Of a stretch of 64,000 nt of DNA, positions 10,901 to 22,881 are shown piece by piece. The notes under the pieces are model-generated. The model was not told the DNA's origin. It saw nothing but the letters and a program-made list of their open reading frames with translations, and ran no database searches. The DNA is taken from assembly GCF_937616625.2 (NCBI RefSeq), contig NC_065571.1, positions 9,550,501-9,614,500 of the forward strand, written 5' to 3'. Position 1 is the first letter of the stretch. Each line of letters starts with the position of its first letter. This DNA comes from Mercurialis annua. Its lineage: Eukaryota > Streptophyta > Magnoliopsida > Malpighiales > Euphorbiaceae. The position numbers were made by a program, and so were the translations under genes.

Positions 10901-13703
10901 TCAAGAACAGCAATGAACATGTATCAGCATATTCGAGATGCAGTTGATGAAGGAGAAGTGATTCTTGAGTGGTATCCTCAACCTGGTGAGGAGAAACCTC
11001 CAGTTCCTCTATTGAAGGTAAATTTTCTGACATCTTGCCAATTGTAAGAGCATGTTGGAAACCTCAAGTCTTTAATGGAACGAATGCCGGTGTTGAACCC
11101 ACTATTCCTACCTGCTACTTCTGTGAGATTCATTTTCCAATTTTTTAATTCTTGGGAGGTTGGATGAACCGTATTTTTCTATATTTTTTGTCGATCTAGG
11201 GAGGGTGAGGAATGTGAGAATGATTTATATGGTTGGATGATACAAAACCAGTGAAAGCCTTTAAGCAATGAAAAATCAAGTTAATAGTTTGTACTGTTCC
11301 AATGGGCATTTAATAGGGTCATAATAGGAATAATTGTCATAGTAGCAACATAACAAATAAATAGAATAGTCTCTTCCATGGCGAAATAAAATAACTTTGG
11401 ACAGTCGTGGTCATAATAAAATGAAGGCTTATAATATATTGGAAGTAGGAACTAATACTGTGGATATTGTAAATTATATTTCTAAAAACCACGGTTCTTT
11501 AGTAATAATCGGATGCTTCTAGGGATTGCCAAGGAGCTGTTCACTAATAATCAGATGGTTCCAACCTTCTCTTTCTCTTATCTTTTGTACTTCGAGAAAG
11601 ATGTAAAGGAGAAGTGGGCTGTCAGCTTTTACTTCCTGCGTCACAAGGCTAGCACTTGACCATTAGTAGTGTGTTCCAGTGCTATCTTTCGAACCTTGAT
11701 ATTTCTATATGTTTATGCATGAATTGGTGATTAGCATTTGTCTTGTGATGAAATATTTATCAAACTGCCTAAAATTTATTTTTCAGGATGCTTTTGGTGC
11801 TGAAAGAAGAAAGGCTAAAATGCTCAACTTTTCTATTGCTTATGGAAAAACACCTATGGGTCTTGCCAGGGATTGGAAGGTAAGAAGCAGGCATTACATT
11901 ATATGTTTCTCCAGCCTCTGATCGCAATTGAATAAATTTGACGCTGGCTATGCTGTTAATCTTTATTTTTTTAGGTCTCTGTAGAGGAGGCTCAGGAGAC
12001 TGTTGATCTCTGGTATAAAGAAAGACAAGAAGTGCTTCAATGGCAGGAAACTCGCAAGAGAGAAGCGAGAAAAGATGGACGTGTTCACACATTACTTGGA
12101 CGGGCTCGTGTCTTTCCTTCACTTGCTAATGCAAGTAATGCTCAAAAAAGACACATTGAACGGGCTGCTATAAACACACCTGTGCAGGTTCGTTCATTTT
12201 ATTGGCGAACTTAAATTTGATATGCTCTTTTGCTTTCTATCCATGATTTGGTGGGTTGTTACAGGGTAGTGCTGCTGATGTTGCTATGTGTGCCATGTTA
12301 CAAATATCACGTAATCAACGTCTACAGAAACTTGGATGGAAGCTTCTTTTACAGGTACAAGTTGTTCTTTGTCTGCATTATTTCTGTAGCTCTATCAAAA
12401 GGCTTTGTTTCTTCTCATATTAGAATCTCGTCCTGTGATTTGAACCAATTGCTCAGTTGCTATCATTTCTAAAATGGGATTTAATTTCAAAACTACATGC
12501 ACTGTCTAAATAGATTTATGCTTCATTAGTTATACTCTCAAATTTATTGCATTTACGTAAAAGATACGCATTTAGACCGTAATAAGACGATTATCTCGAA
12601 CTTATTTTCCTTGAAATATTTATTATGTTAAACAGCTTTGCTTCGAGCTTGACTTCAATTATTGTAAAAAATTCTAGCACCGTGTCTAATATCTCCATCT
12701 GGTTGTGTTTTGTCGGTGCTTGAAACAATTTTTTCTTCTCCATATTACTTTTTGTAGGAACCTTTCTATAATCTCTCAATTATTACTCTTGAATTTACAT
12801 AGTCAATTTTTGTAACTCTTTTCAGCTTTTGTAATTAAGTTTGTTTTGTTTGTATTTTAGTTTGAGTGGTACCTAAAATTGTATAGGGTTGAGCAAAAGC
12901 TATCTCGGAGTTGCATCTTTGCTACCATCAATAATTGGGTTAATTCCTAAAAAAATCACGAACTTTACACGAAGTTTCATTTTAATCATGAACTTTAAAA
13001 GTTGTCATTTAAAAGCACGAACTTTCATTTTGTTTCAAATCTATCGCCAAAGTAAAATCCGATGTATTTTATCGAACAAAAAATTCCTAATCCTATATAC
13101 TCTAACTAAAAGATAATAAGATTTAATGTCGATTTATAATTTGGGTCTTTCATTAATAGTTTATTGAAGAATTTAGTTAACAAAAATACACTGAAATGAT
13201 AGATTTGAAACAAAATGAAAGTTCGTGCCTTTAAATGGCAACTTTTAAAGGTCATGATTAAAATGAAACTTCGTGTAAAGTTCATGATTTTTTTAGGAAT
13301 TAACCCTCAATAATTTGTATATATATTCTTTTGAAATAGTCCTGGCTATTAAAAAATTTAGCAACAAAAATATCCCAGCTAGGATTGGAAGTGAAAAAAA
13401 TGTGAAAGGTTGATCCATATCAAATCTTTTGAGAATAAAATACGGTATTGATATTCAAATGTATTTACTTTGGAGACTTGTGCATCATAAACTTTATCTT
13501 AGCAGCTTTGGAAAAAATTAACTTTATATGAAAAACAGATTCATGATGAAGTAATCTTGGAAGGACCTTCGGAGTCTGCTGAGGTTGCTAAGGACATCGT
13601 TGTCGAGTGCATGTCCAAACCCTTTTTTGATGGAGTGAATTTTCTCAAAGTTGATTTATCTGTTGATGCAAAATGTGCTCAAAACTGGTACTCTGCAAAG
13701 TAA
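4927..13703 (+). CDS. POLIA: plant organellar DNA polymerase (Pol I-like, POLIA/POLIB type), complete 12-exon gene
   Basis: Family A DNA polymerase that copies and repairs plastid and mitochondrial DNA. Exons: 4927-5042, 5270-6062, 7583-7774, 8482-9155, 9434-9872, 9994-10089, 10658-10750, 10823-11017, 11787-11879, 11975-12187, 12265-12354, 13539-13703. All are joined by GT-AG introns and sum to 3159 nt, i.e. 1052 residues plus stop, close to the family length. The Ser/Pro-rich start MGFSTTASQFHPF is a likely dual-targeting transit peptide. The 3'-5' exonuclease has Exo I D301-T-E303, Exo II HNYSFD (D375) and Exo III YSALD (D480). The polymerase has motif A VADYGQLELR (D798), motif B RRKAKMLNFSIAYGK (873-887) and motif C HDE (1000-1002). 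All catalytic residues are present, so the gene looks functional. Whether it is the A or B paralogue cannot be settled by eye; neighbours favour A. Confidence 0.93.
6063..7582 (+). other. polymerase intron 2
   Basis: The longest non-coding stretch inside the 5' half of the polymerase gene (1.52 kb). It holds an imperfect direct repeat around 6478-6550 (AGTAGTTAAAATATCCTT twice) but no gene. Confidence 0.7.
12937..13306. mobile_element. Mutator-like MITE in polymerase intron 11
   Basis: A 370-bp element with long inverted ends starting GGGTTAATTCCTAAAAAAAT; the two arms match for more than 90 bp with a few changes. Flanked by the perfect 9-bp duplication TCAATAATT (12928-12936 and 13307-13315). 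It lies wholly within the 1184-bp intron before the last exon and does not touch splice sites. Confidence 0.93.
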
Positions 13704-14365
13704 TATTTCAGTTCCGTTTGAAGATCAACGTTCATTGGAATCAGGTTTCATATTCCTCGGGGCGAAGTTCTGCCATGAAAATATTGCAATGCTGTTTGGT
13801 GAATAGTAAGTACTCTTCTTTGAATATAAATGCAAAGCACAATGATCAAGTTTGTTAAGCAGCAGCACAGTTTTGGTCAAGGATAGGATGCAATTACGCA
13901 TCTCGTGCTGCTCTGGCGGCATTCTTTTGGTAAATTCAAGGAAACCGACTATGAAAATGGAATACAATTATTTTCCTGTAAAATTCCAGGCGGTGGTGAG
14001 AAGGATCGTCTTAGATCCCTGTACTATTTTAATCTGTACAATTGTAATGAGCTTTTGACGAGTGAAGGGTATCATTTTTCTGTAAATTCCTTGATCTTGT
14101 AACCCCCATGTTAATGTTAATTTTATCCTGTGTTAACTGCCTTTATATTTACATTTATTTTCATAAGATACTATCATTTTGCCGTTTATGATTATAAATT
14201 GAAGGTTAAAAGAGGAAATTTTACTTATACATGAAGAAATAAGTTGGAATTAAATTTCAGTGGATCCACAGAACACAGATTGTATATAATCAAATCAATG
14301 AGTGTTGTAGCTTTACCATATTGATCAAAAGATTTGTACAACAAAAAAAGGAGAGAGTCTGATGA
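13704..14365. other. shared 3' region of two convergent genes
   Basis: The polymerase (plus) and the TOR1-type gene (minus) end tail to tail with 662 bp between stop codons. The short frames here have no recognisable content; the region is expected to hold both 3' UTRs. No clear poly(A) signal could be assigned. Confidence 0.6.
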
Positions 14366-17300
14366 CTACTTGTCTTGTAATTCGATTTCCCAGGCAGATG
14401 CTAACTGCATTAGAAGTTGATCAGGTGTAGCACCTTCCCAGTCTTCAGGAAGATCCATTGTTGTAGAAGCTTCATGTAAATTAAATAGAACTTCTTTCTT
14501 CAATTCCATTGGAATGCCCAACACATCGGCTCCATTTTCCATCACTAACTCTATCAACTGCGCACACAGTTATATCAAACAAATTAGCATCACAATATCA
14601 TCAATTTTACATGCAAAATATACCGATAATTTATAGACGGCAACGGCAAGTATAAGAATTATAGACCGAGACCAGAAAGCATGCACCAATAGTAACATAA
14701 AATCCACCGACTTCGCCATTAACTGAAATTCAATCCCTAGAACAGTCGACCTACACTTACTACGTTCCCAATTCCCAACCCTTCAAAGCCTATGATAAGT
14801 CCAAAATCCAGCCTGATCATATTGCGGTTTACCGTCTTTTAACACTTTCACCAATGACATACTGCATTTTAAAAAAGTCTAATTGTGTTGCTTACATAAA
14901 AATGTGCAACTTCTAAAAATCAGTCGTGTAAAAAACCATGGTGTTGTATCTATCAGTATAAGAAAAGGGCGGTGGTCGTAAACCATGGTGTTGTATCCAA
15001 TATAAATACATTAGGTATACTGTTCATAGAATATTAATAGGTTTCTCTATTAAGATCGGTAAGCATGATCACCACGGTAGACTCCATTTGCATTTATCAT
15101 ATCCAAGGTTGAAAGTATTCTGTTTTAGTGAGCTAACTTAGAGTTTGACCACAGTAAATCTCTCCCTCTCGAATTCTAGAGACACTGGCTTCAAAAATTG
15201 TGCAGGAAATGATAACTGCAAAAGTTATTCAGTTAGTATAAATTCAATAGAGAAAAATGCATACCTGATGAATCCAAGACAAACAGATGTCAAACAAGTT
15301 CTGTTCCAGCAGAAATTGCACGATGGCATTCAACACTTCGCATGCCGTCTCATTTGAAAGCTGATCAATCACGGGACCTGATCTATCCATGAGCTTTACA
15401 AGCAAGAAATCATCCCCAGTAGATACAACTTCAGCATAAGCTGTATCAATATCTCCCACTTTAATGGCATCCATTGCATTGCTCCAAGATGTCCAAATAG
15501 GATCCCGCTCAGGCCCACCATTATCATCTCCCATAGCTTCTGCCGTCAACTCAGGGATGGCAACTCTTGCTGTTCGAGATATCCCATTGTCCTCTCCAGC
15601 AACCCGAATTGCTTCCAAAGTAGCTTCATCTTTGGAGGCTTGCCAGACACTTCTAGCAGAAGGTCCCTCACCAAGCCTAGCTGGTCCACCCCCTTTATCC
15701 CACGCTCTCCTGCTGCCAACCTGGTCACTTTCAGGTTCCGATTTGGGTGATCGTGATCTTCCATCTACAGATCCACCACTAGGAGGTCTCCTTGAGCTAA
15801 TTTGCCCATTCCTGGATGGGCCATAAGCTGGAAAATCCCAAGCATCAGACATATCAGGTCTCCATTGAGAGCCTCTTCCTCTCATGCCTGAAGCACCAAT
15901 TTCAGATTGGGTAAATCTATCACCAAAAGGACCCCGTGCATTATACTTTGCACCGGAGTACTCATATTTCCCTAAAGGTCTATTAGATCCCTCAAAACCC
16001 ATTGGATAATTACTACCTCTTCGTCCGGATGAAATTGACAAATCCCGTGCCATGTCTTCAACAATTCTCTCTAGGCCCCTAACTCGGTTTTCCAAAGTTA
16101 CCATGCTATCATGAGACCCACCCATGAAATCCTGCAATGTTCATCAGCATCATTAAAACATAAGTATGCATGATGAGGGCAATTTTTTAGTTCAAAAAAC
16201 TTCCTAATTACCTGCAGCATATTCATGATATGAGATTGTTGTCGCTCCAACTGAAGTAGCTGCCTTTGGATAGCCAACCAATTTCCTTTACTATGAATAA
16301 AAGATCCTTCAGATTGGCCATCAGATTTAGAGAAACCCGCACGGCTGCCAGATGATTCCCTAGGATTTACATCAAGCCTGTCATCGTCAAATGCTCTACT
16401 TCTTGAATCTTTACCAGCATTTCCTCTTTCAATGTTGCGGTGCTTACTGAAAGATCCATGGAGATCATCTGATTGGCTGTTTCCCATGTGGTTTGACCTT
16501 AGCCTTGATTCTGAATCACGTGATTTTGGGTCTTCATCGTTCAAATTTGAGATGTTGATGCATCTACGAGGAACAACAACTTCTACAGGCAGATCATCAG
16601 ATCCCCTTGTTTCAAGTTTCTGAAAGAATTCTGGGTTCAAGTCTTTTTCCGTCAAGGCAGGTGCCCTCTTTTTCAATATTACAACTGCTTTGTCAGCAAT
16701 GCTTCCAGCTTTGCTTTTTGCAACAGAATCCGTATTCAAGGAAGAAACCTTGGATGAATCTTTTGCCAAAGGCTCTACTTTCTGGTCACCATTATTTGAA
16801 ATCTTGCCTGGCAACTCCAAGTTTTCTGGAAGGCTCCCATCTGAACATTAATTACAAAGAAAAACATGCAAAACGCAAGATAAGACATTGGAAGTTTAAT
16901 TAACATATGTAATTACTTAAATGATGCCCACCACGAGAGGAAGCCTTTTGATCATCCACGGTACTATCTTCAGCTTTTCCTGCAATCTTCTTCCATAGTT
17001 GCAATGCCTCTGTCATACTATCTCTGACAGGCTTTATCTGTTAAAACAATTACTAAGTGAATAGGATACGTTGATAATATAACAGTTCCCAGGGAAACAT
17101 CAAAGGACAATAAATCCATCTATCCTAATCTTTTAAAACACAATACTGAGCCTGAAGTAAGAGCTCACAGTGCTTGAAACTAGCATATTTTTTATAACGC
17201 TACAGACCCCGCACAACACCATTATTACATACTCACAACATGAGAAACATACTGATATAAGAGATGAGAGAAGTTAGCAAGTTTTAAATCTATTCCTTAG

Positions 17301-19072
17301 ACCAGTAGATATGTAATACCCAGACAACTAACTGAAATTTGATGATGCCTTTTAGTAGTAAGATTAGGGTAATATCAAATTAAAAGCTTAGTTGGGTTGA
17401 GTATGAATCAAATATTTTATTAATAAAGAGACCAAAACATCTTATAAAGAATGAATATGAACAGGTCAATCTATATTGCCCGAGTTATTTTTACTTCATC
17501 ATACCAAAAAGGTTCATGCTTCCGCTACTGTTACCCATGGTTTAATTATCTTAGACATGAGGAAATTGAAAAGTTATAAGCCTTTTGCTATCTTCATTTA
17601 AAAATTATTTTATTTTATCATGTCAGGAAGGTTTAGAGAAAAATTTTAGGAAGGTCTTCAAATAGTTGTTGAATAAATGCCATGCAAATCATCATCAGTG
17701 ACCAATGACTTCTGCTATCATTTATTGAACAGCATTCTCTCTAGTCTCTAACACTATGAGAAGGTTACTGACAGGGGTCAAGCATAATTACACAAATGAG
17801 TGATATAAATAAGCTACCTTGTCAAATCGGCAAGACTCGAGCACCGTGACAGTGGAATTCGCATCTCCGTCTCCAATCAAGCTTCTTGAATGCAATGCTA
17901 AGGCAATCAGAGTATCGGATGCAGCCTTACGTGTTGCCCAATCTGTACTTCCAAGACAGTCATAAATACTTTGCAACAATGGATCTAACCCTTGTGGTGC
18001 AACTGCTCCAACCTGAAAAGAGTTCACCTCATTTAAATTCCAGAATCCTGTTCTCTTAATGGCAAGGACTACAAAAGACATTTTCAATGAAATTCAGTAC
18101 TTTCCTTTCACACAGAAAGTTAGTTTTCTATATATGCCAAAAGTTTAAGCACATTCTGTAATGTGAAGCTGAGTAGCTCGAGACCTTAATGCACATTCAA
18201 TATATCACAAGTAAAGGTAGAAATGTGTCAAAATTAACTGTTTGGGACTCGTGTCAAGAAGCCAACTTCATGGTAATCATTTAGTTGCAATCAAAAACTA
18301 AAGCTCTCATTAAGAATCGTGCAGTATGAAATTCCAAAACAAAAATGATTTAAACAGTTGCTTAAACCTGCGACAAACTTGCCACAACACCCAAAATTGC
18401 AGTTTTGGCATGAAAGTTCTGCCTAGCCAACAATTTACAAACCCGGGGGGACAGCTGCCTAAATGCTTCCAGAGTTATGCCTTCTTTCACAGTACATTCT
18501 ACCATCTTAGCCATGCACATAGCTGCACCCAGTTGCACCACTTTGTTCTGCTGTCGCATGGCCTCAAACAACGGCCTAACAAACAAACGTACCCTACCCT
18601 TAATCCCTTCTTTTCCCTTCAAATATAAACCTGACAAATCCCCAATAACATCACAACATGCATTTCTGATGCTTGAGTCAGATTCTTTCAACATTTTAAC
18701 AATGTGAGCCATGATTTTGGTCAAGCGAGGTAATGTTAGGTCATGATGAATTTGGCAGCATAAAGACAGTAAGTGGAGAGAATCCTTTTTTACAGTGGAT
18801 TTGGAAGTGGGGTCAGACGAGCAACCGTATAGGGAATTTAGGAGCAAGGGAAGAGCATTGGGAGACAAGGAATGGATAATGGAATGGAGATCTTGAAGTG
18901 CGACCTCATGGGTGTCACGGTCATCAAGCTTAGACAGAGAAAGTAGGATTCTTTGCTTGAGTGCAACGCTAGCAAAGTGGGAGGAAATAGGGGAGAATAT
19001 AGAGGAAGGTGGTGATGAAGATAGGTTCAGGCGCTTTGTGGGATTTGGAGAATTGGACGCTTGTGTGTCCAT
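14366..19072 (-). CDS. TOR1: TORTIFOLIA1/SPIRAL2-type microtubule-associated protein (exons 2-6, with proximal first exon)
   Basis: Plant-specific protein that binds cortical microtubules and controls their dynamics and helical growth. Exons on the minus strand: 19072-18368, 18012-17818, 17037-16917, 16840-16212, 16131-15265, 14557-14366. All junctions are GT-AG, phases agree, and the total is 902 residues. The N-terminal part carries HEAT-type helical repeats (LTKIMAHIVKMLKESDSSIR). The middle is basic and low-complexity, followed by a short coiled coil at about residue 554 (VTLENRVRGLERIVEDMARD) and the conserved C-terminal domain (GEGPSARSVWQASKDEATLE; ERDPIWTSWSNAMDAIKVGD; PEDWEGATPDQLLMQLASAW). 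The proximal first exon used here is more diverged from the family than the distal one at 19861-20607, which has the same splice phase. The distal exon is therefore the likelier main start (916 residues), with this one a duplicated or alternative exon. Confidence 0.85.
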
Positions 19073-19860
19073 GTCATATGGCTTGCAGAGACAGGGATAT
19101 TAATTTTTTTAAATGAAGTGAAAGAAATAAAAAATCAGAGCTAAAAGATTGTCAAACTTAGCAAATGAGGCTTCACAAAATGCGGCACTGTAAATAAATG
19201 AAATGATTAGATTTGTAATCCAAATTGTCTCTATGTTTCCTATATTTTATCAATAATCAATTTTTTCTTCAAGGAGATAAATGCCACCATATTTCCACAG
19301 CCCTAATTAGAAATTTCAGTTCCTCCACATTACCACCCAAATAAACCACACAAGCCAGCTATATTTAGCATATAGGTAATACAACAATATAGTCAAATTT
19401 GCTTCATCAAACACAAAATATATCAAAATCCCAAATTCATATTCCTTTCTAAATCATTTGTCTAAATATTATCAAATTTTCTTCACATGTAATATGCAGA
19501 TGCAGCACAAAAACAATCTACATTCTAAACAAATATAAACCACATGCTAATCGACCAATTGATGAAACTGCATTTCTAAACTTGCCACAAACCAAAATGC
19601 TAAAATTTATTATTCAACACAAAAAGCTCAAAATTCAATAATGTATAATCTAAATCTATGTAACACATTGAGTCTCCATATCTTTCCCTACAATTCTTAT
19701 AGGAACCGAATTAAGAAAATTCTAAATTAAATCACCAAAAACAAAACAACTCATCTTCAAATTATCATAAAACCAAACACAAAAAGATTCAAATCAACCG
19801 CATTGATATCAACTTAATAACAATCAAACACATTGCATCCGGCATTAAAGCTACACAAAC
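19073..19860 (-). other. intron or spacer between the two TOR1 first exons
   Basis: AT-rich sequence without exon-like content. If the distal exon splices to exon 2 this is intronic; if the proximal exon is used it is its 5' region. Confidence 0.6.
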
Positions 19861-20607
19861 CTGTGATAAACTCGTGACGACCCCCAACAAAGCAGCTTTA
19901 GCAATAAAATTCTGCCCATTCAACAGCTTACAAATCCTCGGACACAATTTCTGGAATGCCCCAATTGGAACACAACCACCACCACCACCATCATTACCCC
20001 CTCCTGCCGCGCAATCCACCATTTTTGCCATACAAACTGACGCAGCAGATTGCACACTTTTATTCTGCTCTCCCATGGCCTCAAACAAAGGCCTAACAAA
20101 TAACCCCACCATGGATCCCCCGCCATCACCACCACCACCGTTACCATTACCCTTCAAATACAACGATGACAAAGCCCCAATAGAATCCCTACAAGCATCT
20201 TTAACACTAGAATCCGAATCCTTAAGCCTCTTAACAATGTGGGCAATAATTTTAGTCAAGTGGGGCACAGTTAAATCCCTATGAGACTGGCAAATAAGTG
20301 AAAGTAAATGCAAAGACTCCTTCTTTACCGAGGGTTTGGCACTGGAAGAGTCAGACAGTGAGTCATAAACCGAGTTGAGCAACATGGGAAGAGCTTCGGG
20401 TGAAATGGAGTGAGTAATGGAGTGAAGATCTTCAATGGCAATCTGGTGGGTGTCACGGTCAGCAAGCTTGGAGATTGAGGTTATGATTCGTTGCTTGAGT
20501 TCAACATTGGCTAAGTGGGTTGATAATGAGGAAGATCTTGAGGTGGGTTGGGTTTGATTTGAGGGTTTTGTTGGGGGTTTTGATGATTTGGGTGGTTGTG
20601 TACTCAT
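19861..20607 (-). CDS. TOR1: distal first exon of the TOR1/SPIRAL2 gene (duplicated exon 1)
   Basis: A 249-codon open exon starting MSTQPPKSSKPPTKPSNQ and ending at a CAG/GTTTGT donor in phase 0, exactly as the proximal exon at 18368-19072. It encodes the N-terminal HEAT region (VELKQRIITSISKLADRDTH; LTKIIAHIVKRLKDSDSSVK; LFVRPLFEAMGEQNKSVQSA). It contains two length-variable Gly tracts coded by GGN repeats. No exon 2 to 6 copy exists between it and the proximal exon, so it can only be completed by splicing over the proximal exon to the exon at 18012. Its wording is closer to what I recall of Arabidopsis SPIRAL2 than the proximal exon is. Alternative reading: a truncated tandem duplicate gene that stops at 19789 in the intron. 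Confidence 0.75.
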
Positions 20608-21302
20608 TTTTGCTGATGGGTATTGCAGAAATGGATTGTTTTTGTGCAGAGGAATGGATTTTTGAAGTGAGAAGAAGGCTAAAATAATGGAGTTGAGGTT
20701 GTAACGTTTGATTGTTTGTGCGCTCCACCACCAGTAGGTGAGATTGAGATCTGAAGAGGAGGAGGAGTGTGAGAGTGAGGGAAAAGAATAACAAAAGGTG
20801 GGTTCTTTTTGTTTTTTTGAAAATCAAATGTGTTTTCTTTTGTTACATGTAAAATATTTAAAATGGATCAAGTATATTTAAATATGAAATAGTAGTAAGA
20901 ATCACTAGAATATTTAAAGTTAATGAAGTTCATGATATAAGGTTACATGTTTAAAAATGAACACCAAATATTAACAAAAAAATTTAATTGTCAATGGAAT
21001 TAAAAATAAAATATTAAATTGTTTAATTTTTAAATAGAATATTAAATTGTGAATAATGATATATATATAAGAGCCATGTTAATTTTCTCATCAATTAAAT
21101 ATTAATTCATATATTTTTTATTAATTAATAAAATTTAATCTAACTATGTTATACATAATGTCATAAATAAATGATCCATAATTATTATTGGTGAGTTTAG
21201 TTTATATAGATATATTTCTAAACAATGTTGAACTTTAATAGAATTATTTGTAATTCATTTCTTTTATAATTTGGGAAAGTTATGAGAAATTGGACTGGAA
21301 AG
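20608..21302. other. upstream region of the TOR1 gene, AT-rich
   Basis: The stretch 20608-20830 is richer in GC and probably contains the 5' leader of the distal exon (minus strand). Beyond that the sequence is strongly AT-rich with no gene seen. Confidence 0.4.
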
Positions 21303-21315
21303 GCTTTTCTCTTAA

Positions 21316-21530
21316 GGCCGTGTTTGATTCATGTAATAGGTGCAGAATGAAATAGCTATTCTATATATAATGAAAATTATTTACTTTGGTTCAATAATAG
21401 GTATTCTACGAAATTGCTATTCCATGATTTTATAGAATAAATATTTCAAAAATTAAAGAATGGCTATTCCATTTTTTATAGAATATCTATTATATTCCAT
21501 ACTATTTTATTTCATAAATCAAACATGAAA
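21316..21530. mobile_element. possible MITE (PIF/Harbinger-like ends)
   Basis: The left end GGCCGTGTTTGATTCATG and the reverse complement of the right part, CATGTTTGATTTATGAAATA, are similar, and the interior repeats GAATAGCTATTC-like text. Boundaries and target duplication are not clear. Confidence 0.35.
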
Positions 21531-21602
21531 GTGTTTATGTTGTAGGAAAATATTAGTTTTGAAGTTGGGATTAAATCACGACCCTTGATTCAATATCACT
21601 TG

Positions 21603-22876
21603 TGTTGGCTAAAGGCCTTTATCCATAATCCTTAGTTTTGATGATAACTAAAGCCCACTAATTTTGTTTGTCCAAGTGTTGCAAGGCCCATGTTCTAGAA
21701 GGTTCATGATTATTCTATCTTGAAATACAAGTAAATAGTTGGAGGGCATTTTTGGAATTAGCTTGAGGTTTACCAGCTCAGCAGACAAGATCAGACTGTG
21801 ACAGTGTACCTTGTACTACAAAAATCAGGCTGCCAGGTCACTACCAAACAAGTTGTTCCCAACCTGGTCTGATTAGCTCGGCTGGCAAGAGGCTCCTCCA
21901 TTTGGCATCTTGCACACCTTGCATTTATGGATAAGAATCAAAGCACATGACTCAGCCCTAATTCTGGAAGATTCTTGGAGCCTATATATACCTCTCCATC
22001 AACCATTTATCAAGTGTGGAGCATCAAGAGAGAAAATCCATCACCACCAACATTGTGCTTCAAATTGGTCATCCCTCTCAAAGAAACTAGGGTTAGTTTT
22101 GAGTGAGAGTATTACACCACCAAATATATATGTAATCACTTGTGAGTTATAGACTAGTTTCTGGGTAGAACTAGGTTTGTAATCTCAAAGGGAAATAGTT
22201 TGCTGAAGCTAACAAATCAGCTGAGTTATAGACTAGCTTCTGGGTAGAACTAGGTTTGTAATCTCAAAGGGAAATAGTTTGCTGAAGCTAACAAATCAGC
22301 GTGTAAGTTACAGACTAGCTTCTGGGTAGAACTAGGGTTGTACTCTTATTGGCTTTATTTCTAGCCCGCAATAGAGATTGAAGAGTGAAATACTTAGGGA
22401 TGGGGATCCCTAAGGAGTGGATGTAGGCAGGGTTGCCGAACTACTATAAAAATCCGGTGTCTCAGCTTTATGCTTTCATTTCTGATTTAATTAGCTTTAC
22501 CATAAACTGTTTTTCAAAAGAGATTTTCTAAAGAACTTTTAAAAGCATTTCTCAAACAAATCTAATTTCTGTTTACTTAGCTTTATCTCTTGTATTGATA
22601 AGCTCACAAATCATTCATATTTGATTAGCTTATCTTTACTAATGTGCATCAACTCAAGCTGAGTTAATAGCTTAGAAGTTGATCTTACTTGTCTGTCAAA
22701 TCCTCAATATTTGAACAGCTTATATTTGCTTGGACTTATCAACTTAAGCTTATTCTATAGCTGTTTAGTTGATCTCTTGGAAGCTATCAAATCTCTCATA
22801 TTTGATTAGCTTGGTCTGACTAAAACTCTATCTGCTTACCCCCCCCCCCCCTCTTGAGCTACTGCTGGACCCAACA
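21603..22876 (+). mobile_element. solo LTR, probably Ty1/Copia
   Basis: A 1274-bp LTR beginning TGTTGG and ending CCAACA, with perfect 5-bp target duplication ACTTG (21598-21602 and 22877-22881). No internal region, primer-binding site or second LTR follows, so it is a solo LTR left by recombination between the two ends. A TATA-like TATATATA lies at 21983-21990. A 79-82 bp tandem repeat occupies about 22144-22340 (two full copies and one partial). A run of 12-13 C lies near 22840. The Copia assignment rests on the TTTTGATGATAAC text near the start and is tentative. Confidence 0.88.
22144..22340 (+). repeat. 79-82 bp tandem repeat inside the solo LTR
   Basis: The unit starts near GAGTTATAGACTAG and ends near CTAACAAATCAGC. 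Copies start at 22144 and 22223, and a partial diverged one at about 22305. Confidence 0.85.
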
Positions 22877-22881
22877 ACTTG

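Noticed and set aside
15464..15826. 120-codon frame on the plus strand
   Set aside because: Antisense shadow of TOR1 exon 5.
19789..19860. Extension of the distal TOR1 exon past the donor to a stop at 19789
   Set aside because: Alignment with the proximal exon stops exactly at the CAG/GTTTGT donor, so the tail is intron read-through.
19874..20284. Pro-rich 136-codon frame on the plus strand
   Set aside because: Antisense shadow of the Gly tracts in the distal TOR1 first exon.
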